Source of the DNA: Cyclospora cayetanensis
Lineage: Eukaryota > Apicomplexa > Conoidasida > Eucoccidiorida > Eimeriidae
NCBI RefSeq assembly: GCF_002999335.1
Contig: NW_020312755.1
Span: 62,001-126,000 of the forward strand
Direction: 5' to 3'
Length of the DNA: 64,000 nucleotides
The position numbers were made by a program, and so were the translations under genes. This document shows positions 23,254 to 37,100 of this stretch, one piece after another (position 1 is the stretch's first letter; every line of letters begins with the position of its first letter). The notes beneath the pieces are model-generated. The model ran no database searches. It saw only the letters and a program-made list of their open reading frames with translations, and was not told where the DNA came from.

Positions 23254-26200
23254 CTTCAGACCTGAGGATTAACGCATAAAAGTTGTAGCTGTTCGTCACA
23301 AAGCGGCAAAAAACATAAACTAGAATCCTTAAAATACGCAGAAAGAAGCACTCTACAAAACACAGCCACCAGCTGAAGATACACCTCACCACATACACCA
23401 TGCGGCAACCACTTCAACAGGGGCCAGTTTTCGGGGAGGAAACGCACTGCAATTCAAAGGAGAGGAAAGAGTCGGCAAAAATACGAAGAGATGGACCCTG
23501 AGTACTGAACGGAAGGGAATTAGAGGAAGCAGAGACAGGAACAAACAAAAACAAATGCTGCACAGGGGAGGGAGGGGGCTTGAACCGGGGGTGGGTGATG
23601 AGAGAAGCTGCCGAGGGTGAGAGTTTGAGCTGCCTGGGCCCTTTTTGTGATAATGCCTCCACCGTTTCCCCTGTCTTTTCTATTAGCAAGAAACGAGAAC
23701 TCGTGCTTTGCTCAGTCGTCTTGGTTTTATTGCTGTCCTGCCGCTAGGTGGCTCAGTAACCTGGTGTTGCTCCCTCCCCTCTAGAGTTCGTGCAACAGAG
23801 CCACATGGAACTCGCAGCGGTAGCGCAGTGAAGCATGCAGAGGGCTGAATTCAACCATAGTTTTAGGCATGCACATGCCGAAGCGTCCGAGGAGCAGACA
23901 AACAGGGAATGATATTACAAAGCCTTCATTATTTTCGCAGTGTGCCTCAGCCTGAGGAAGTTCACCTAGCACATCTTGGTGGTTTTCCCTTCAAATTGGG
24001 GTTTGTGATTTCATGCAAGGGGTCCAAAGTCATTTGAAACAACGGCCATAAATTTATTGAGGCATAAGCATTCCGACGCGAAAGTTTTCATGGCACAATA
24101 TCCCGGTTAACACCCAAATTCACGCCAAACGGATCCACAGTCCCCGCATAATCAAGTTACTTGCAAGTATACGGCGCAGTTCGTGTCCTGCAAGACTTCA
24201 CTAGTCAACTTTTCCTTAATTAACTATCTAGGAGAGGGGAAAGGAGCCACAGTCGACTCATTACCTCCTGTATTTCTCGACGCAGGAGCCCGGTGTAACT
24301 CTGCTCACCCGATCGCTTGCAGTACACCGCAAGCTAAATTATAGCCAAAAAGGTAAAGGACAGCCCTTGCCTGCCCTCAAAATAGACCTATCCCATATGT
24401 GCCCTGGGCCATCATGGTTCTGGGCTTTTTGCGCACGAGAGGCTCCTGTGAACGTTTCGTACACCCAGAGCAATTCAAAGAGTCGCACAACCGTACTCCC
24501 TTCAGCATGTAAGGCCGCATCCTAGATTCTACTATACTGAATGTAGGCCCATTATCGATGCGATCCAATAAATTAGCCGTCATTCCACGCATACAACCAT
24601 CCCGATGAATGGTATCTCCACGAGGGCCAGTAAAATAGCATAGAATCTATGACTTGCAAGATTCAATTCACACATGCAGAGTGCACCCCAGGAAAACGTA
24701 TGAAACAAAGCAAGTGGATCAAGCTCTCCACCAAGCAGTCTCCTTGCCAGTAAAGAGCAACTAAGCTTTGAAATCTAAAGGGTTATGCGGCCACGGATCG
24801 CCGACCGCAAATGGGCAGGGCAACTGGGAAAAAGTGGAGTAAGCTGCAGGAACTCGAGCAAGGGCGAGAAAGAAGAATGGAGCAACATAACGGCCAGCGG
24901 AGGAAGTGATTCGGGTTCAATATCAGAGGCAGCCGACAGGACATACGGGCTTCTGCTTCTCTGCCCCCGTGTTCACAATACTTATGCTCGTTTGCTCAGC
25001 AACATGCCCAATAATCTGCTGACAGGAACGCCCGCAACAGCTAATTTTGCGGTTCAGTGAGCTCCTTCAGTACTAATGGACCCCGCGGGAGAGCTCCGCG
25101 GCACGTCCGGCACTGCACAAGCGGTACTTTGACACCACTATTCAGGAGCATGTGCAATGTTCGAGGCGTTCTGTTACCTTGAATTTGTTGCAGGGTAGGG
25201 CTGCTTGGCGGAATCCGGTTATAGGGTTGCTTGTCGTGTGCCTGTGGCGTGCTGAGTTTCCCTGCGTGAATGCATGCACGGAACGCCCTATGGGCTCGTC
25301 TTCTTGCATGCACTCATGGGTATATGTGTATTTCCTCCACCCGCGCGGCCACTCTTCCTTTTATGGCTGAGCTTGAAGAAGAGGACGAGATCACTTTACA
25401 AGGAACACATAGCTTTCTTCCACGTGCTAGTGCGGTATTGGTACCGTGGCCCTACGGCAGCAGACCTTATGACTTCGCTACGGCACAGTCAAAGGCAGGG
25501 ACGACCTCACACGCCGCTACTGCTTACAAACCACCAGCCTATGAAGGCATTATGATGAAAGGGCGATTCAGGATGCTCCTCCCCTGTCTTGTAGGAGAGC
25601 AAAAGTTTTCACTTACTGGGAGCGTGCTGTTATGTGAACACGTATTGTTCCATCTAAGGTATCCGTGGGAAGACCACTGCAGACTCATTCTAAACTTACA
25701 AAAAAATGAATGTTTTGCAAAAGTGTTTTCTCCTTTCACTGCCCCCAGGGTCCAAGCATGAGGGGAGAAGAACAGCTAGCGTGCACGTAGCTACACCTTT
25801 TTGATACGCTCGGCGTTCAAAGCTTGACAACAGCCTTTACCCACCATGCGAACAATATTGATTCGTGCCGTAGTAAGCTAATGCTACGCTGCAACACAAA
25901 AGAGGAACTAGCGCCCAAACCACATTGTGATTTGTTACTGGGTTTGTGTTGATGCAATAAGGGTAGATTAGCGTCGCCTAGCTCGTTGCAGCGCGTCTAA
26001 GGGGGAACACAACCCCTTATGCTCACTATAAAACCCGGAGCCACTTTTCGGCTGAGAGCGCTGAGAAACCCCCCTTTCCTGTTCGTAAGTCACATGGACA
26101 ATACGGACTCAGTGTAAGCCACCATGCAAATTATGACCTCTTGTGCGAGGTGTCTTTCAGCGCCAGTTACTTCTGTTCGACGTAGCGGCAGAGGCACTTC

Positions 26201-27458
26201 GTGGCAGCTACAATACAACATCTAGAAGGAAGAGGAAAGGTTAACTAGTTTCATTTATGGTGGTGTGGCCCCACATTAGTGTATCTAAATAGTCTGACCG
26301 TTGAATAGACTCGACAGCTCGCAGCACCTAGGGATTCGCTAGTTCGAATGGCATTTTCATCAGCATGTTTTGCGGGAGGGCCCACGCGAGCTTGTGTGAC
26401 TCATGAGAAGTTTGCTTTCTTTCCTGCCGACAAGGCAGCTGGACTGATACAATGTACATAGCAAGCCTCTCCTTTTCCTCCTTCCTCTAGGCACTAACAT
26501 ACGTTATGTCTGCCTCCAGCGGGCAGAATTGGAGACGTAACGCCTTTTAAAAGGTATCTAGGGGTACATACACTGCGGTGCAGAGCCGCCTTCGTCGAAC
26601 ACCCACTGCGCAACCCCATTCCTAAAGTGCCTTCACTTTCCCAGGACAGGGAAGAATACGGCGACCCTATTAAGAAGAAATCCCATTCTTTCCGAGGTTC
26701 TGGCTCTTGGGAAATCCTTAACAAGTAGAGACGGATGCACCCACACAGGAAAAAGTCAACTGGCTCTCGCCAAGCGAGACAGCAAGAGTGAGGGAGAGAG
26801 TGCTCAGTCGGGCTGTCTCCTGTCTTGTTGCAACTCTACTCCTGGGGGCCCTTCCTGCAATGTTAGGGAGAACTAGCCTTTTATACGCATTTATTAGGGA
26901 GGGAAAAAGCAGTGTTTGTCTTCAGACGCTTAATTTCTTGTTAAGCCCACCTTTTGTGTGCACTGCCGCCTGTCCTTTTCTGGAATTTGAGCTTACACTA
27001 CGGAGGAAAACGACCTCTTTTCTCTCTCTTTTTCCCGCCAGGTGCCGCACACCTCATTCTTTGAAGCAAAATCTGCAGCTAAAAGAAGCGAAAACTTAGC
27101 CTTTTCTGCTGATCTCTCTCGTCTGTGCTGCCCGTTCGTTCCCCTGTCTTCTGCCCCCCGCCTCCGAGCAGCTCGAAGGCAGCGACTGGGCACAACGGCG
27201 CTACACAAAGGAGCAATTCGCGTCTTCCCCCTTCTCTCCTCTCACAGCGCTTCCGCTAGGACCTCTGCTTCGGCCTGCCTCTAATCGAACCTGCAGGTGC
27301 AGCGGCGCCTTGCCTCTGCTGCAGCCGCCAGCCTCCCTCCCTTCCTGCTTCCCCCCGTTTCTCACCCTATTGCCAGCGACCCCGCAGAAAGGTTCGCGCT
27401 CGGTTTCACCAGCCGCTACAATACACGGACTGCACGACAAGCTGAATGGCTTGGGGTG
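23254..27458. other. 4.2 kb without a recognisable gene
   Basis: This lies between the divergent H2B and E2 genes and must hold both promoters. Longer frames (25270-25761 plus, 163 codons; 25041-25313 minus; 26494-26724 minus) give no domain and no splice logic. A minus frame at 24377-24592 contains two Cys pairs but no family match. A fragment of the dispersed repeat sits at 25690-25830. The last 450 bases before the E2 start are pyrimidine-rich and open in several frames, probably 5' UTR. Confidence 0.5.
25690..25830. repeat. Dispersed repeat, distant partial copy
   Basis: Contains the TTTTCTCCTTTCACTGCC part of the left half and then AGCATGAGGGGAG and CGTAGCTACACCT in the same order and spacing as copies A and B, then diverges. 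It could be a solo LTR fragment or a separate insertion. Confidence 0.45.
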
Positions 27459-30400
27459 ATGGACTCTCCTCTCCGTTTCTTGCCGCTTTTCCTGCTGCTG
27501 CTGCAACAGCAGCGGCCAGCCGCGGCATTCCAGGTTTCCCAATACGGGGGACCCTCTGCACTGGTACAGAGGCAGCATCAGGCGGCAACAAGTCTTTTAA
27601 AGCAGCCCATTCCTGCGCTCCAAAGCCAGCAACAGCTCGGCTCTCTGCATCTGTCCTTTGCAGCAGGACGCCATGGCTCGCCGAGCTTGTCGGCAAAAGC
27701 CGCAGCAGCCGCAGAAGCTTCTCAGCCAACAGAGCTTCTGATGCCTGAAGTGTCTACGTCCACTGGCTCTCCTGCGAAAGGATTTATTAGCAGTTGGAAG
27801 GCTGAGGCAGGCCAAACAGTGAGAAAGGGAGATTCGCTTTTCGTAGTCGAGAGCGACAAAGCCGATCTTGACGTGGAGGCGCCGCATGACGGTAAATAAA
27901 TATTCCCCGATTAAGAGAGTCTACGGATGGGCCTAGCTAGCTAAGTGGCTAGCTGAGGAGGAGCTCGTTCGGCTGCACAGGAGTTCGCTTGCACGATCTC
28001 CTTTGCAGCCGGCGCAGCCGGAGTCCACTAGAACGACAGCAAAGCGGATTGCTCCGCGAGCTGGAATTTTCTCTGTCTCTCTCTCTCTTTCTCTCGCTAG
28101 CAACATGGCCAAGGGGCACGTGTTAGGGGAGGTAGCGAAGAAAGATGGGGATAGAAAGTTTGGCATCCGTAGCAGGGGTGCTTCCCGCCTGATGGTGTGC
28201 GTTCGCGGCGCCTCATGCACTGCGGCCGATTGGCTGCGTCGATTGCTGCTGCCTTGCGTCCAGGAGTTGTGCGAAAAATCCTCGTCAGAGAAGGTGTCTC
28301 CGTCGCTCCTGGCACAGTTGTGGGGCTTTTAGCGGCAGCGGCTTCGCAGGCGGGGGGGACGGGAGGCGAGGAGGGGGTGACTGCGGAGGAGGAGGAAGGA
28401 CTGAGCAATGATTCGCAGTTGCCCACTGGCACTGTGTCGCTGTTCATGCCGGCCCTCAGCAGCACCATGACACAGGGAACCATCACCAAATGGTACAAGG
28501 AAGAAGGCGACAAAATAGAGGTACAAAAATAGCGGCATGCAGCATTGCCTCGAGAACGAAGAGATGTGCACCCTCCCGTCGCTCGAAATTCGCGATGGCT
28601 TTGCAGTCTTTGGCTTCGTTTGGGGCGGCCCGTGCTGCTCCGGCTCCTGTCGGTTTCGGATGGAAGGCGACGAGAAGAGGGGCGGTGTATGTACACTCCA
28701 GCCGCACTGGCAGCAGCTCCGGTGCAGCCTCGGAGCTGCACAAATCCTGCTCGCCGAGCTCTCCAGAGAGGCATTCGTCTGCCCCCTTCCCCTCTCATTT
28801 TCTTCCTGTGTTTGGAAAAAACGCTGGTTCTGGCTCAGGTTGGAGACCGCATTTTGGTGGTGGAAAGCGACAAGGCGGATATGGATGTGGAGAGCTTCGA
28901 TGCGGGCTTTCTCGCGGCTATTTCTGCCCCCAACGGAACGACAGCGGCTGTCGGGGATACCATTGCCTACATCGTGCAAAAGAAGGAGCACATTGAACAA
29001 CTCAAGAGAGCACTGGAGAAGCGCAAGCAGACTGGAGGGGCACCCATTTCTCTAGAAGCGGCCCGTGCTGGGCAGCAGCAACAACAGCAACAGCAACAGC
29101 AACAGCAACAACAGCCGGCTGCATCGGTTCTAACGGCGGCTGGTGGAGCAGAAATTGAGCGCACCGTGCAAGCTGCAGCAACTGAATGGCTCTTGCCTTC
29201 TGTGGATCAGACATCCCAGGAGCAGAGCGTGCCTGGAGTCTCCGGAGAGCAGTTACAACAGCTTCTCCGACAGCGACTTTCTACGACGGCACCTGCCGCG
29301 GCAGCAGCCCTTGCAGATCCAAAGTAAGCGAAGCCCAGGCTGTTCGGAGAAAAATGCTGAGGGTTGAATAATCGTAAGCAGAGACATGCGCAGGAATGGT
29401 GCAAAATGGAGAGGGGCGATAGAAAAATCGAATGCAGTGAAAGCTTCCTGCCTTCGCCGGCTCCGAAATTCAGCGGCGATCGGGAGGGTCGTATATATAT
29501 ATATATACATTCAGCTCTCTAGCATGTAGGTCAAAAAGGCTTGTTTGCGCCGCTTATGCCTTGTCGACTCCACTGCTTCTACGATGAGTCCTGAGTCTCT
29601 TCATTCATGTGACAAGCCTGCGTTTTTAGGTTGTCAGAAGAACTACTGAAGAGGATGCATTTGCGGCCCCCTCCTCGCGTTGCCATTCTCCCAAACTCTG
29701 GGCGATTCCTTTCGTAAGATTTCTTCACGGCTTATCGTGTTTTTCACTGATCTTTCCCGTGGCACCTTTACGTTCCTATTGACAGTCTCTGCGAGCGCGG
29801 TTCCGAAGGAAATGCACGCAAGCCCGTGTAAGCCTGAAAAAAAAATCAGTATCCACGGTGTGAGAAAGCCGTTGCCGTGGGTGAAGCGGCATTCTGTTTA
29901 TGTTCTCTATGACGCCGCTCCTGCACGCGACGCGTTATAATACGTAATCTCGGCGCATGCTGGCACTGATGGTTCTCCATGCGGGTAGAGCACCTCGAGG
30001 GCGACTCCCCTCACCGAGGCGCCGCCACAAGAAGTACTCCGCAGAGTGCAATGAGTCGGTAGAGCCATGCGAGGCTGTACAAAGAGCACATCTAGGCATT
30101 TGAAGCGAGTGCATTTCGCTTCAAATCTGAGACAGACGTTGCTACAAAACGGCATAGCCAGGGGCACATTACTGACAGAACTTCCAAGGGTTGTAACTTT
30201 AAGGGGTTCATTCATCTGGAGTGGGCCTCTTGAAGATATAAACAAGAGTATGAATGGTCAGAGTGTATCTTGGTTGTTCATCGACCCAGCGAGCTCTCCT
30301 TTTACATGTCTTTTTGGTTTAGCGTTTGGCCATATGAGGGTGTATTCTCATATGGCTTTTCTTCTTGCATCTTCCGGTGTAGACGTGTTAGTTCTAGGGG

Positions 30401-32962
30401 CCCTCTCGTCCTGCATGCCTTCATGGTTGGGTTCTACTGTTTTCTTCTTGATTTCGTTTAGTGATGTGGATGCTTTTGCTACAGCAAAGGAGAAGGGGCA
30501 GGCGCTGATGGCGATGCCACTTCCCGACCGGTGCGTCCATCTCGCCCCTCATAAGAATGCACGTCGCAGTCACGAATTGAAGCAATGCTTTTAGATATAG
30601 CAGTTGTGTTTCGCAGCGAGGAACACGTATTCTGGCGGCGCCATTTCCTGCATACATGCCTTACACCTCGGTGTTTGTTCGTTGGGGCCATGAGCTAAGG
30701 GTGTATACTTATCAGTGGATCTGCATTATTCTCAGGTCTTACTAACTCCTGCCGCTGAAGCTCTGGTTGCGAAACACAACGTCCCCATCAACAGCTTGTG
30801 GTACTTTTGAGGCTTGGGAAGCGGGATGGTGAATTGACGTGCTTACTTAGGGGGTGCATTTCGCTTCAAGAGGAGTCGCACAAAATTCCTGCACGAAGAA
30901 CTCACGCCTACCCTAGAATATCCGCTCATCTGTTGCTTTTCGTCATCTCGTGCGCCCATGCAACTTTTCTCAGTGGAACCGGCTTCGCAGGCCGTGTTAC
31001 TCTGGCCGATGTGAAGAAGCACCTGGGGCACCCTCCCGATCCAGCCAAAACGAACTTCTCCTGCAGCACTTCTTCCACCAGCAGCGCCGCAAGGGGCACT
31101 TCCGAACGGCCCTCAGTCGTGGTAAGTGGCCTTGCACACCGTAGGGAGGGATCCACACTCTTATTCCTCATGAGCCCTCCTCATAAATGCCTATTTGCCA
31201 TCCCATGGATCGGGGTCTCTCTTCCACCCGAAAACGATCGTCGGTGCACCAACACACTCGGCGCTCTCGAGGTGCTACTGCTGGCGGTCACACCTTCAAA
31301 ATTTTGAGTTCTTTCAGGAGCTGAGCAGCTTGGAAAAGGCGATCGCAAAGAACATGGAAGCAACGCTTAATGTACCCGTGTTCAGGTCTGCCCTCCGTTT
31401 TCTTCCCTTCACCTGTAGCCTTTTTCTTCTGCTCCCTCCATCCTGTCGCCTGCCGACTCTCTGGTTGTATCCCGCTGCCTCTTCCGACCTTGCACGCGTT
31501 GCCTCTGGTCTCTTCATGTAAAATCCCGGCCACTTTGTATTTTGCCTCTCTCCTTCGTGCCTTTTTCACGCGATGTCTTTCTGCTCCATTCATCATTCTC
31601 TTTCCCTCTCTCTTATACAGCTTCAGCTCTACATGCTTCTGTCACGGCTTATATGTCGCTCTGCCTATCCACCCCTCCGTGTCGCTTGCAAAAAAGGGAC
31701 AGACAGGGTTTCTCTAAGCGTTCGTTCGTTCCTTTGTCCAATTGTACACCTGTGCGAGATCCTACCCAGCCTTTTCGTGAAGCTCTATCGCCCATCCACT
31801 TTTTCACCCCCCTGTGATCTCATTCCCAGGCTGACGCGCGGCATTTCTGTTGACGCACTGTTCGATATGCTCGGACAAATGAAAACGGGAGAACTCGCGG
31901 ATGCATTTTCTCTTTCAAAAGATGAGCGCTTCGTTGCACCCGGCCTAAGTGTGCTTCTGGCAAAGGCTGTGGCGCTGACAGTAAAGAAGCACCCCATCAT
32001 AAACGCAAGATTTGACGCCCAGAACCAAAACGTCATGTAAGCCCTGTCGTACGCTATGAAGGCAACGGAATATCGATACCGTATGGTAGGAGAAGGGGGG
32101 TTTTCGCGCTACTGAATCTATTTAATATATGGAATTACATGGGAAAACGAGCACCCAGATTGTTTACTATGCCTCTGCCGCGTGTTACGGGAGGGCCACG
32201 CTCCGTGGGCTGTCGGTTGTGGCTGGCAATTCCGTTTGCTTTTCATGAAATGTTCGTATTGATTGCAAGGATAGTTATGGTCGTAAAGAGCATTCTACGC
32301 AATATTCAGTTCTTATTTTGCCTTTCTTGTGCCTCCTCAGCCACCCGCCGTCCGTCGACATTGCCATGGCCGTGTCCATCCCAGGGGGTCTGGTGACTCC
32401 AGTTTTGAAAGACGTTTTAGGGAGAGATATTTTCACGCTGGCTCGCAGCTGGCGGAGACAACTAGCAGCAGCTCAGGGCGGAGATTTCGCAGCTTCCGGA
32501 CTAACAGGTGGCACGTTCTACATCTCCAATTTGGGGATGAGTGGCGTGGAGCAATTTGACGCCGTGTTGCCGCAAAACGTCGGCTGTATAATGGCCGTCG
32601 GAGCAGTGAGAAACGTTCTTCAACAAAGCGGACAAGGACTTAAGCATAGCAAACAAATGAATGTTACACTCACTTGCGACCATCGCCACATCTATGGTCA
32701 GCATGCCGCCGACTTCCTTGTGGTGAGCTTGGGGGATTAAAAGGCTAGTTCGTTCACAACTTATTTAGGCCTGTTCTTTGCTCAGTGCTCGAGGCATAGG
32801 GCTCACTAAAGGAACGCAAGGAGTTTTAAGAAGGTTCTGACACACAGAACTGTAGGTTTAAGCGTTTAGTGTGTCACTGAGTGCCTTTGTTTGGGCGTTG
32901 TGTGTTTCTAGGATTTGGCCTCGCTCATCGAGAAGGCTCCGAACACATTGCTCCTTGCCTGA
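27459..32962 (+). CDS. PDH-E2: Dihydrolipoamide acetyltransferase, E2 of the apicoplast pyruvate dehydrogenase complex (10 exons, 713 aa)
   Basis: Transfers acetyl groups from lipoyl-Lys to CoA, supplying plastid fatty-acid synthesis. The start at 27459 gives a signal-peptide-like leader (FLPLFLLLL), consistent with secretory routing to the apicoplast. Lipoyl domain 1 (about residues 95-185) has VESDKADLDVEA; lipoyl domain 2 (about 235-330) has VESDKADMDVES. A Gln-rich linker follows, then a subunit-binding domain (LLTPAAEALVAKHNVP, GTGFAGRVTLADVKK), then the catalytic domain with IAMAVSIPGGLVTPVLKD and active-site DHRHIYG. Exons: 27459-27891, 28264-28520, 28839-29323, 30485-30530, 30736-30800, 30974-31121, 31318-31385, 31830-32036, 32341-32722, 32912-32962; phases agree throughout. 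The Tyr where mitochondrial E2s have Asp (DHRVxDG) matches plastid-type enzymes. Confidence 0.95.
29071..29116 (+). repeat. CAG/CAA run coding poly-Gln in the E2 linker
   Basis: About 15 consecutive CAG or CAA codons between lipoyl domain 2 and the subunit-binding domain. It lies in a flexible linker, so it should not disturb folding. Confidence 0.9.
29491..29508. repeat. (TA)n run in an E2 intron
   Basis: A short alternating TA tract inside the long intron 29324-30484. Confidence 0.85.
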
Positions 32963-34119
32963 TCCTTCATTCCTCTTTGCCCTACTCTTTTTCCTCCTTA
33001 ATGTGGTCTTCTCTTTGAATTCATGCTGAGCTTGCACATTCGTGTTTAAGCTTCAGTGCCACGTCAGCAGACACAAAGGAAACGAAGAGGAAGTGTTCAC
33101 ACATCTCTTGTCCTTCCCAGGACTCACAGTCGGGAACACATGGGCGGAAAGAGCCACATGGGAAGGCAGAGAAGAAGAGACAGAAAAGGAGAGAAGGGGC
33201 AGCAAGGAAGAACTGTTCGGCTTCAACGGAAAGTTTCTGAAACCCTTGGACCAAGAAGGCCTTAGGGTAGACAAGGCCGGATCCCCTTACTTAATATGCA
33301 ATTCTGTATTTTATTTCTCATTCATCTCAATATATGATTATATATCAGGAGCTCAAAGTGACCGTTTGGTTCTTGAAGAATATGCGGTTTCACTCGGTAT
33401 GCGTTCCAATAGCTACCCGTTTCCTAGGCTGAACCTTGGGGACAACGGGCAGAAGCGGTTAGTTGTCGTGTTTGTAGCTAGTGCCATGGCTGCAACTGCT
33501 GGAATATTTGGTGAGGCCAACCAAAAGGAAGTGACATAGCAGTGCTAAAGGATGGAGGCAGCTTGTTTTTCCTGAATATATACTGGTTGATGCCAGATCA
33601 GGGCAGGAAATCTGAGGATGATTAGTCGATACAGTGAAGGATAGCAGAGTCCTGATGCTGCAGCTACACTAGTAAGGGAAGCCCACAGTAAGACGCTGAG
33701 AGCGATGTGGAGACGAAGGAAAAGAAAATTGACCCGGGGACAATGGTTGAGCGAAAGGGGCAACATGAGTTTGCCAAAGCTTCGTCCGTAGCGTATGACT
33801 TGCAGAAAGTGTCCATCCATTTTGTACAGGACTCTAGCACAGTTAAAAGAGGGGGACCCCTAATACAAAACGTAAAATAATTGGTCCGTTTCCCAACTTG
33901 ATGCATACGCCTCTAAAACACGTGCCTTCGCCATCTATGGCTCCCTTATTTGAATAAGTTATCTCGTCTACCCAAACGTACATGGGAGCAACTGGCATTT
34001 GACCGACGTCGGTTAAAAAGGGCGTGCGCAGTGCATTGCGCTCCGCCTGAATTAATCTTGTATTTTAAATCAGGATCCGAAAGATACACCTCATATCCCG
34101 TCTAGATAGAACCTGCTTT
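32963..34119. other. Convergent intergenic region, no gene seen
   Basis: About 1.2 kb between the stop codons of E2 and DRC4. A plus frame of 165 codons (33042-33539) and minus frames opposite carry no domain; they probably lie in 3' UTRs. Confidence 0.55.
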
Positions 34120-37100
34120 TCAGGATATTTTGGTTTTCATATGAAGCCCCAAATCGTCTGTTGCGAGACCACTGGCGTGGAGGGCCCCCAGGACTTTGTC
34201 TAGGGTATCTGCATGAGTCGTCTGTGGACACACAGAAAAGCTGTACTGTATATTTTCTTGTCATTAAGGCTGCTGTAGCAACAACATCCACTGACAGAGC
34301 TGTCAGGATACTTCTGTTGATATATTTTGAGATTTCTTTTGGTGCATATGTCTCTGCCTGTTTAGTTTAATCAATTTAATGAAGGAAAAGTATAATGATG
34401 CGCCACATCAGGTAGGATGAATGGTGGGGAAGAGACAATAAAAGGTGAGCAAGCCAAGAGTTCGCTCATTAACGAATTAGACCTGATGTATTCAACTAAC
34501 TGCTTGCACACTCAGTTTCAACACATCCGGTTTCTCGCTTCACCACCAGAAGGCAGCGGACACGAGTTAGTTGGTTCTCTTACCTTAACCTGTTCAATCT
34601 TTCTCTTAATTTCTGTGTGCTCTTCTTGCTTTTCCTCCAACAGTTGTGTGAACTTTTCTGAGAAGGCCGCGGAGTCCGTCTGTCTATTTGACTGACGCCA
34701 TAGGGCCTCTGAAGCCTGTTTGACACGAGAATTCAATTAGACGCTCCCCAATATAACAGTGCAACAAAATAGTCCACCCAGTAACAAAAAAACACTGAAT
34801 ACGGGGAGAAGGAATTTACAAGGAGTGTATTTTCTTAGAATCTCTCCTCATATTATAATAGTATTTGCATTCGAGCAATAAAAGCATGCCAATGACCAAG
34901 TTTCTTTCCGTCGTGGACAAATCAAAGCCTCTTGCAAGCAGACAGCGTAGGGTGGTCAGAACGTTTTTGTTTCTCGGTTGAATACACAAATTACGTAAGA
35001 TATATTGCTGTATAAGGCCCATGGATCCAAAGTAATACTATAGACGGTATATTTGACTTGTGATTTTCTTTTACGAAGCTCTTCTTCAGCGAGGCACTTT
35101 TCTTCTTACTTGTACTTCCGCTACTTCAGTCGCTTGTTTCAGGCACGCAACTTTTTTTTCTAATACGATATTCTGAGCAAATAAAGAAATTTCCATCGCC
35201 AGGCAAACAGAGTAGCCAGAAGCTGTGCATATTTAACGAAAGAGCTCACTCTAATCATCCGTATTCCCCTGCATTGTGAAGTAATAAGAAGACGGACGCT
35301 CCCAGAGGAACAACCAACTGGGATGGGCTGGCCACTGAAGGACAAGCTCGAGACTTTGTATGCTTCATCGCATTGTGCATCGAATTTGCAGTATATCGCT
35401 GCATGAGAATATGCACCTCTAAATACCGCCTCTGTTGGCTTTGGAGCACAGCATCCTTGAGTTGTCTTGATAACTGGTTTTTCTGATTTTGCAATTCAAT
35501 CAATTGCTGCTGCAGTACTTCCTGCTGAAGCTGAAGGTCTCGAAACAATTTTTCTTGCCTTTTCAAAGTTGCCTTTGCCGACGCGATTTGCTGTAATTCA
35601 GTTGTATACACTTGCAGACTCTGTTGCATTTGTTCTGTTTCTTCCTTCAAGCCGTTCAATGGTTCTATGCACACAGAAAGTTGGGAAACCAGTATAATAT
35701 GAAACTAAAAGCCGTTCTCGGGAGATAAGTGGAGTAAGTTGAATAAAATCGCACAGTAATTTTTGAAATAGAGGAGCAGGAAAGATTCTGTGGAGTCGTT
35801 CTATTTTTGTTCCCATCAAGAAGTGAAGAGCTAAGTCAACTTCAAGACTCCTACGTGTGGATTTGTGTGCGTTCGCAATCAGTAATAGCCGAGCCATCCG
35901 ATCATATAACAGCACAGGAATTACATGGATTGAGTGCTTATGTGCATCAAGCCTGCGACGATCCTAGTCATACACTAGAAGTATCCGCTTGTAAAATCGG
36001 CTCGATATTTCTCTATTATTAGCTGTGGACGCATGAAATTTAGCACGGACCCTTGTAATAACATGCTCACTAAGCAGCAGGTATATATTTATCAATGAGA
36101 AACAACATACACACAATAACGTATCACGCAACTACTAGATATCCACAGATTTACTTGCATACCTGCAAGGCTTCTGTTTGTTGCCTGAAGCTCTGCCAGT
36201 GTTTTTGTGCTTCTGGCTTCGACTTGCTTCAGCTCCTCTTGCTCCTTCTGTGGAAAAACAGCGAAATTCAAGTTGGTATGATAGCCTTTCGTGGCATTTC
36301 GCCATATGATCGTATTACGTCACAATAAAAGTGCATTTGCAACTAGTTTTGCAATGCGAATTGACGGCACGCGTGTCTGTGCCCACAACCCACTTAAGAT
36401 TTGAGCTTAGAAAGCAATGGTGTGTTGTTAGGAAAATAATCGTGATAATCGTGAAACGATTCTTTACATAAGATACGCATTGTGAAGACAATGGTAGTCA
36501 ACGTTGGAATATTCATTAATTGTTTCGCCATGTTTTGACACCCATTTTCTGCAGATCAACATAAGTGATGGTGGAGCAAATCTTCGTTTTGTAGGAATGT
36601 GCATGTTTATTGTGTTGACTAGGCTTCAAGCACTTTGAAGTCTGGCGAATTGTCAGCAACTGGCTGGTAAACATGCATGGCTCTACAATAATAACGAACG
36701 CTTGCTGTATACCAACACGACTTTGCTGCAAGCTGGCCATTACAATCCTCCTACTGTTTGGCATTTGATCCTATGTGGTTCGTCGCTCCCACATGTAACA
36801 CTAAAACCAAGAGGAATACCATCCTCGAACCTTGAGAACTGCACTGCGCAGATAGTGGGCTGCCGCTTGGAGCTGGAACTGTTGTTATTTTATAGTCATT
36901 GTAAAGAATCAGTCTTTTTCGAAGTACTGGTTGTTTTAAGGAATAGTACCTTGAGCTGGCGGATGAGGGACAAGCTGGCAGACGTAACATCGCTGAAAAA
37001 CCGTTTAGTGCTTTGCGCGAGCTTTTTACTCTCTGCTTGCTGATCCCTAAAAGCATAAAAAAGGAGATGCTTAGCTTGTTTCCTGAAAAACGTTACTTTT

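Noticed and set aside
25270..25761. A 163-codon plus frame as a gene
   Set aside because: No domain, biased composition or splice support, and its end overlaps a dispersed repeat.
30067..30594. A 175-codon plus frame as a separate gene
   Set aside because: It lies in an E2 intron apart from the 46-nt exon 30485-30530, which is read in a different frame.
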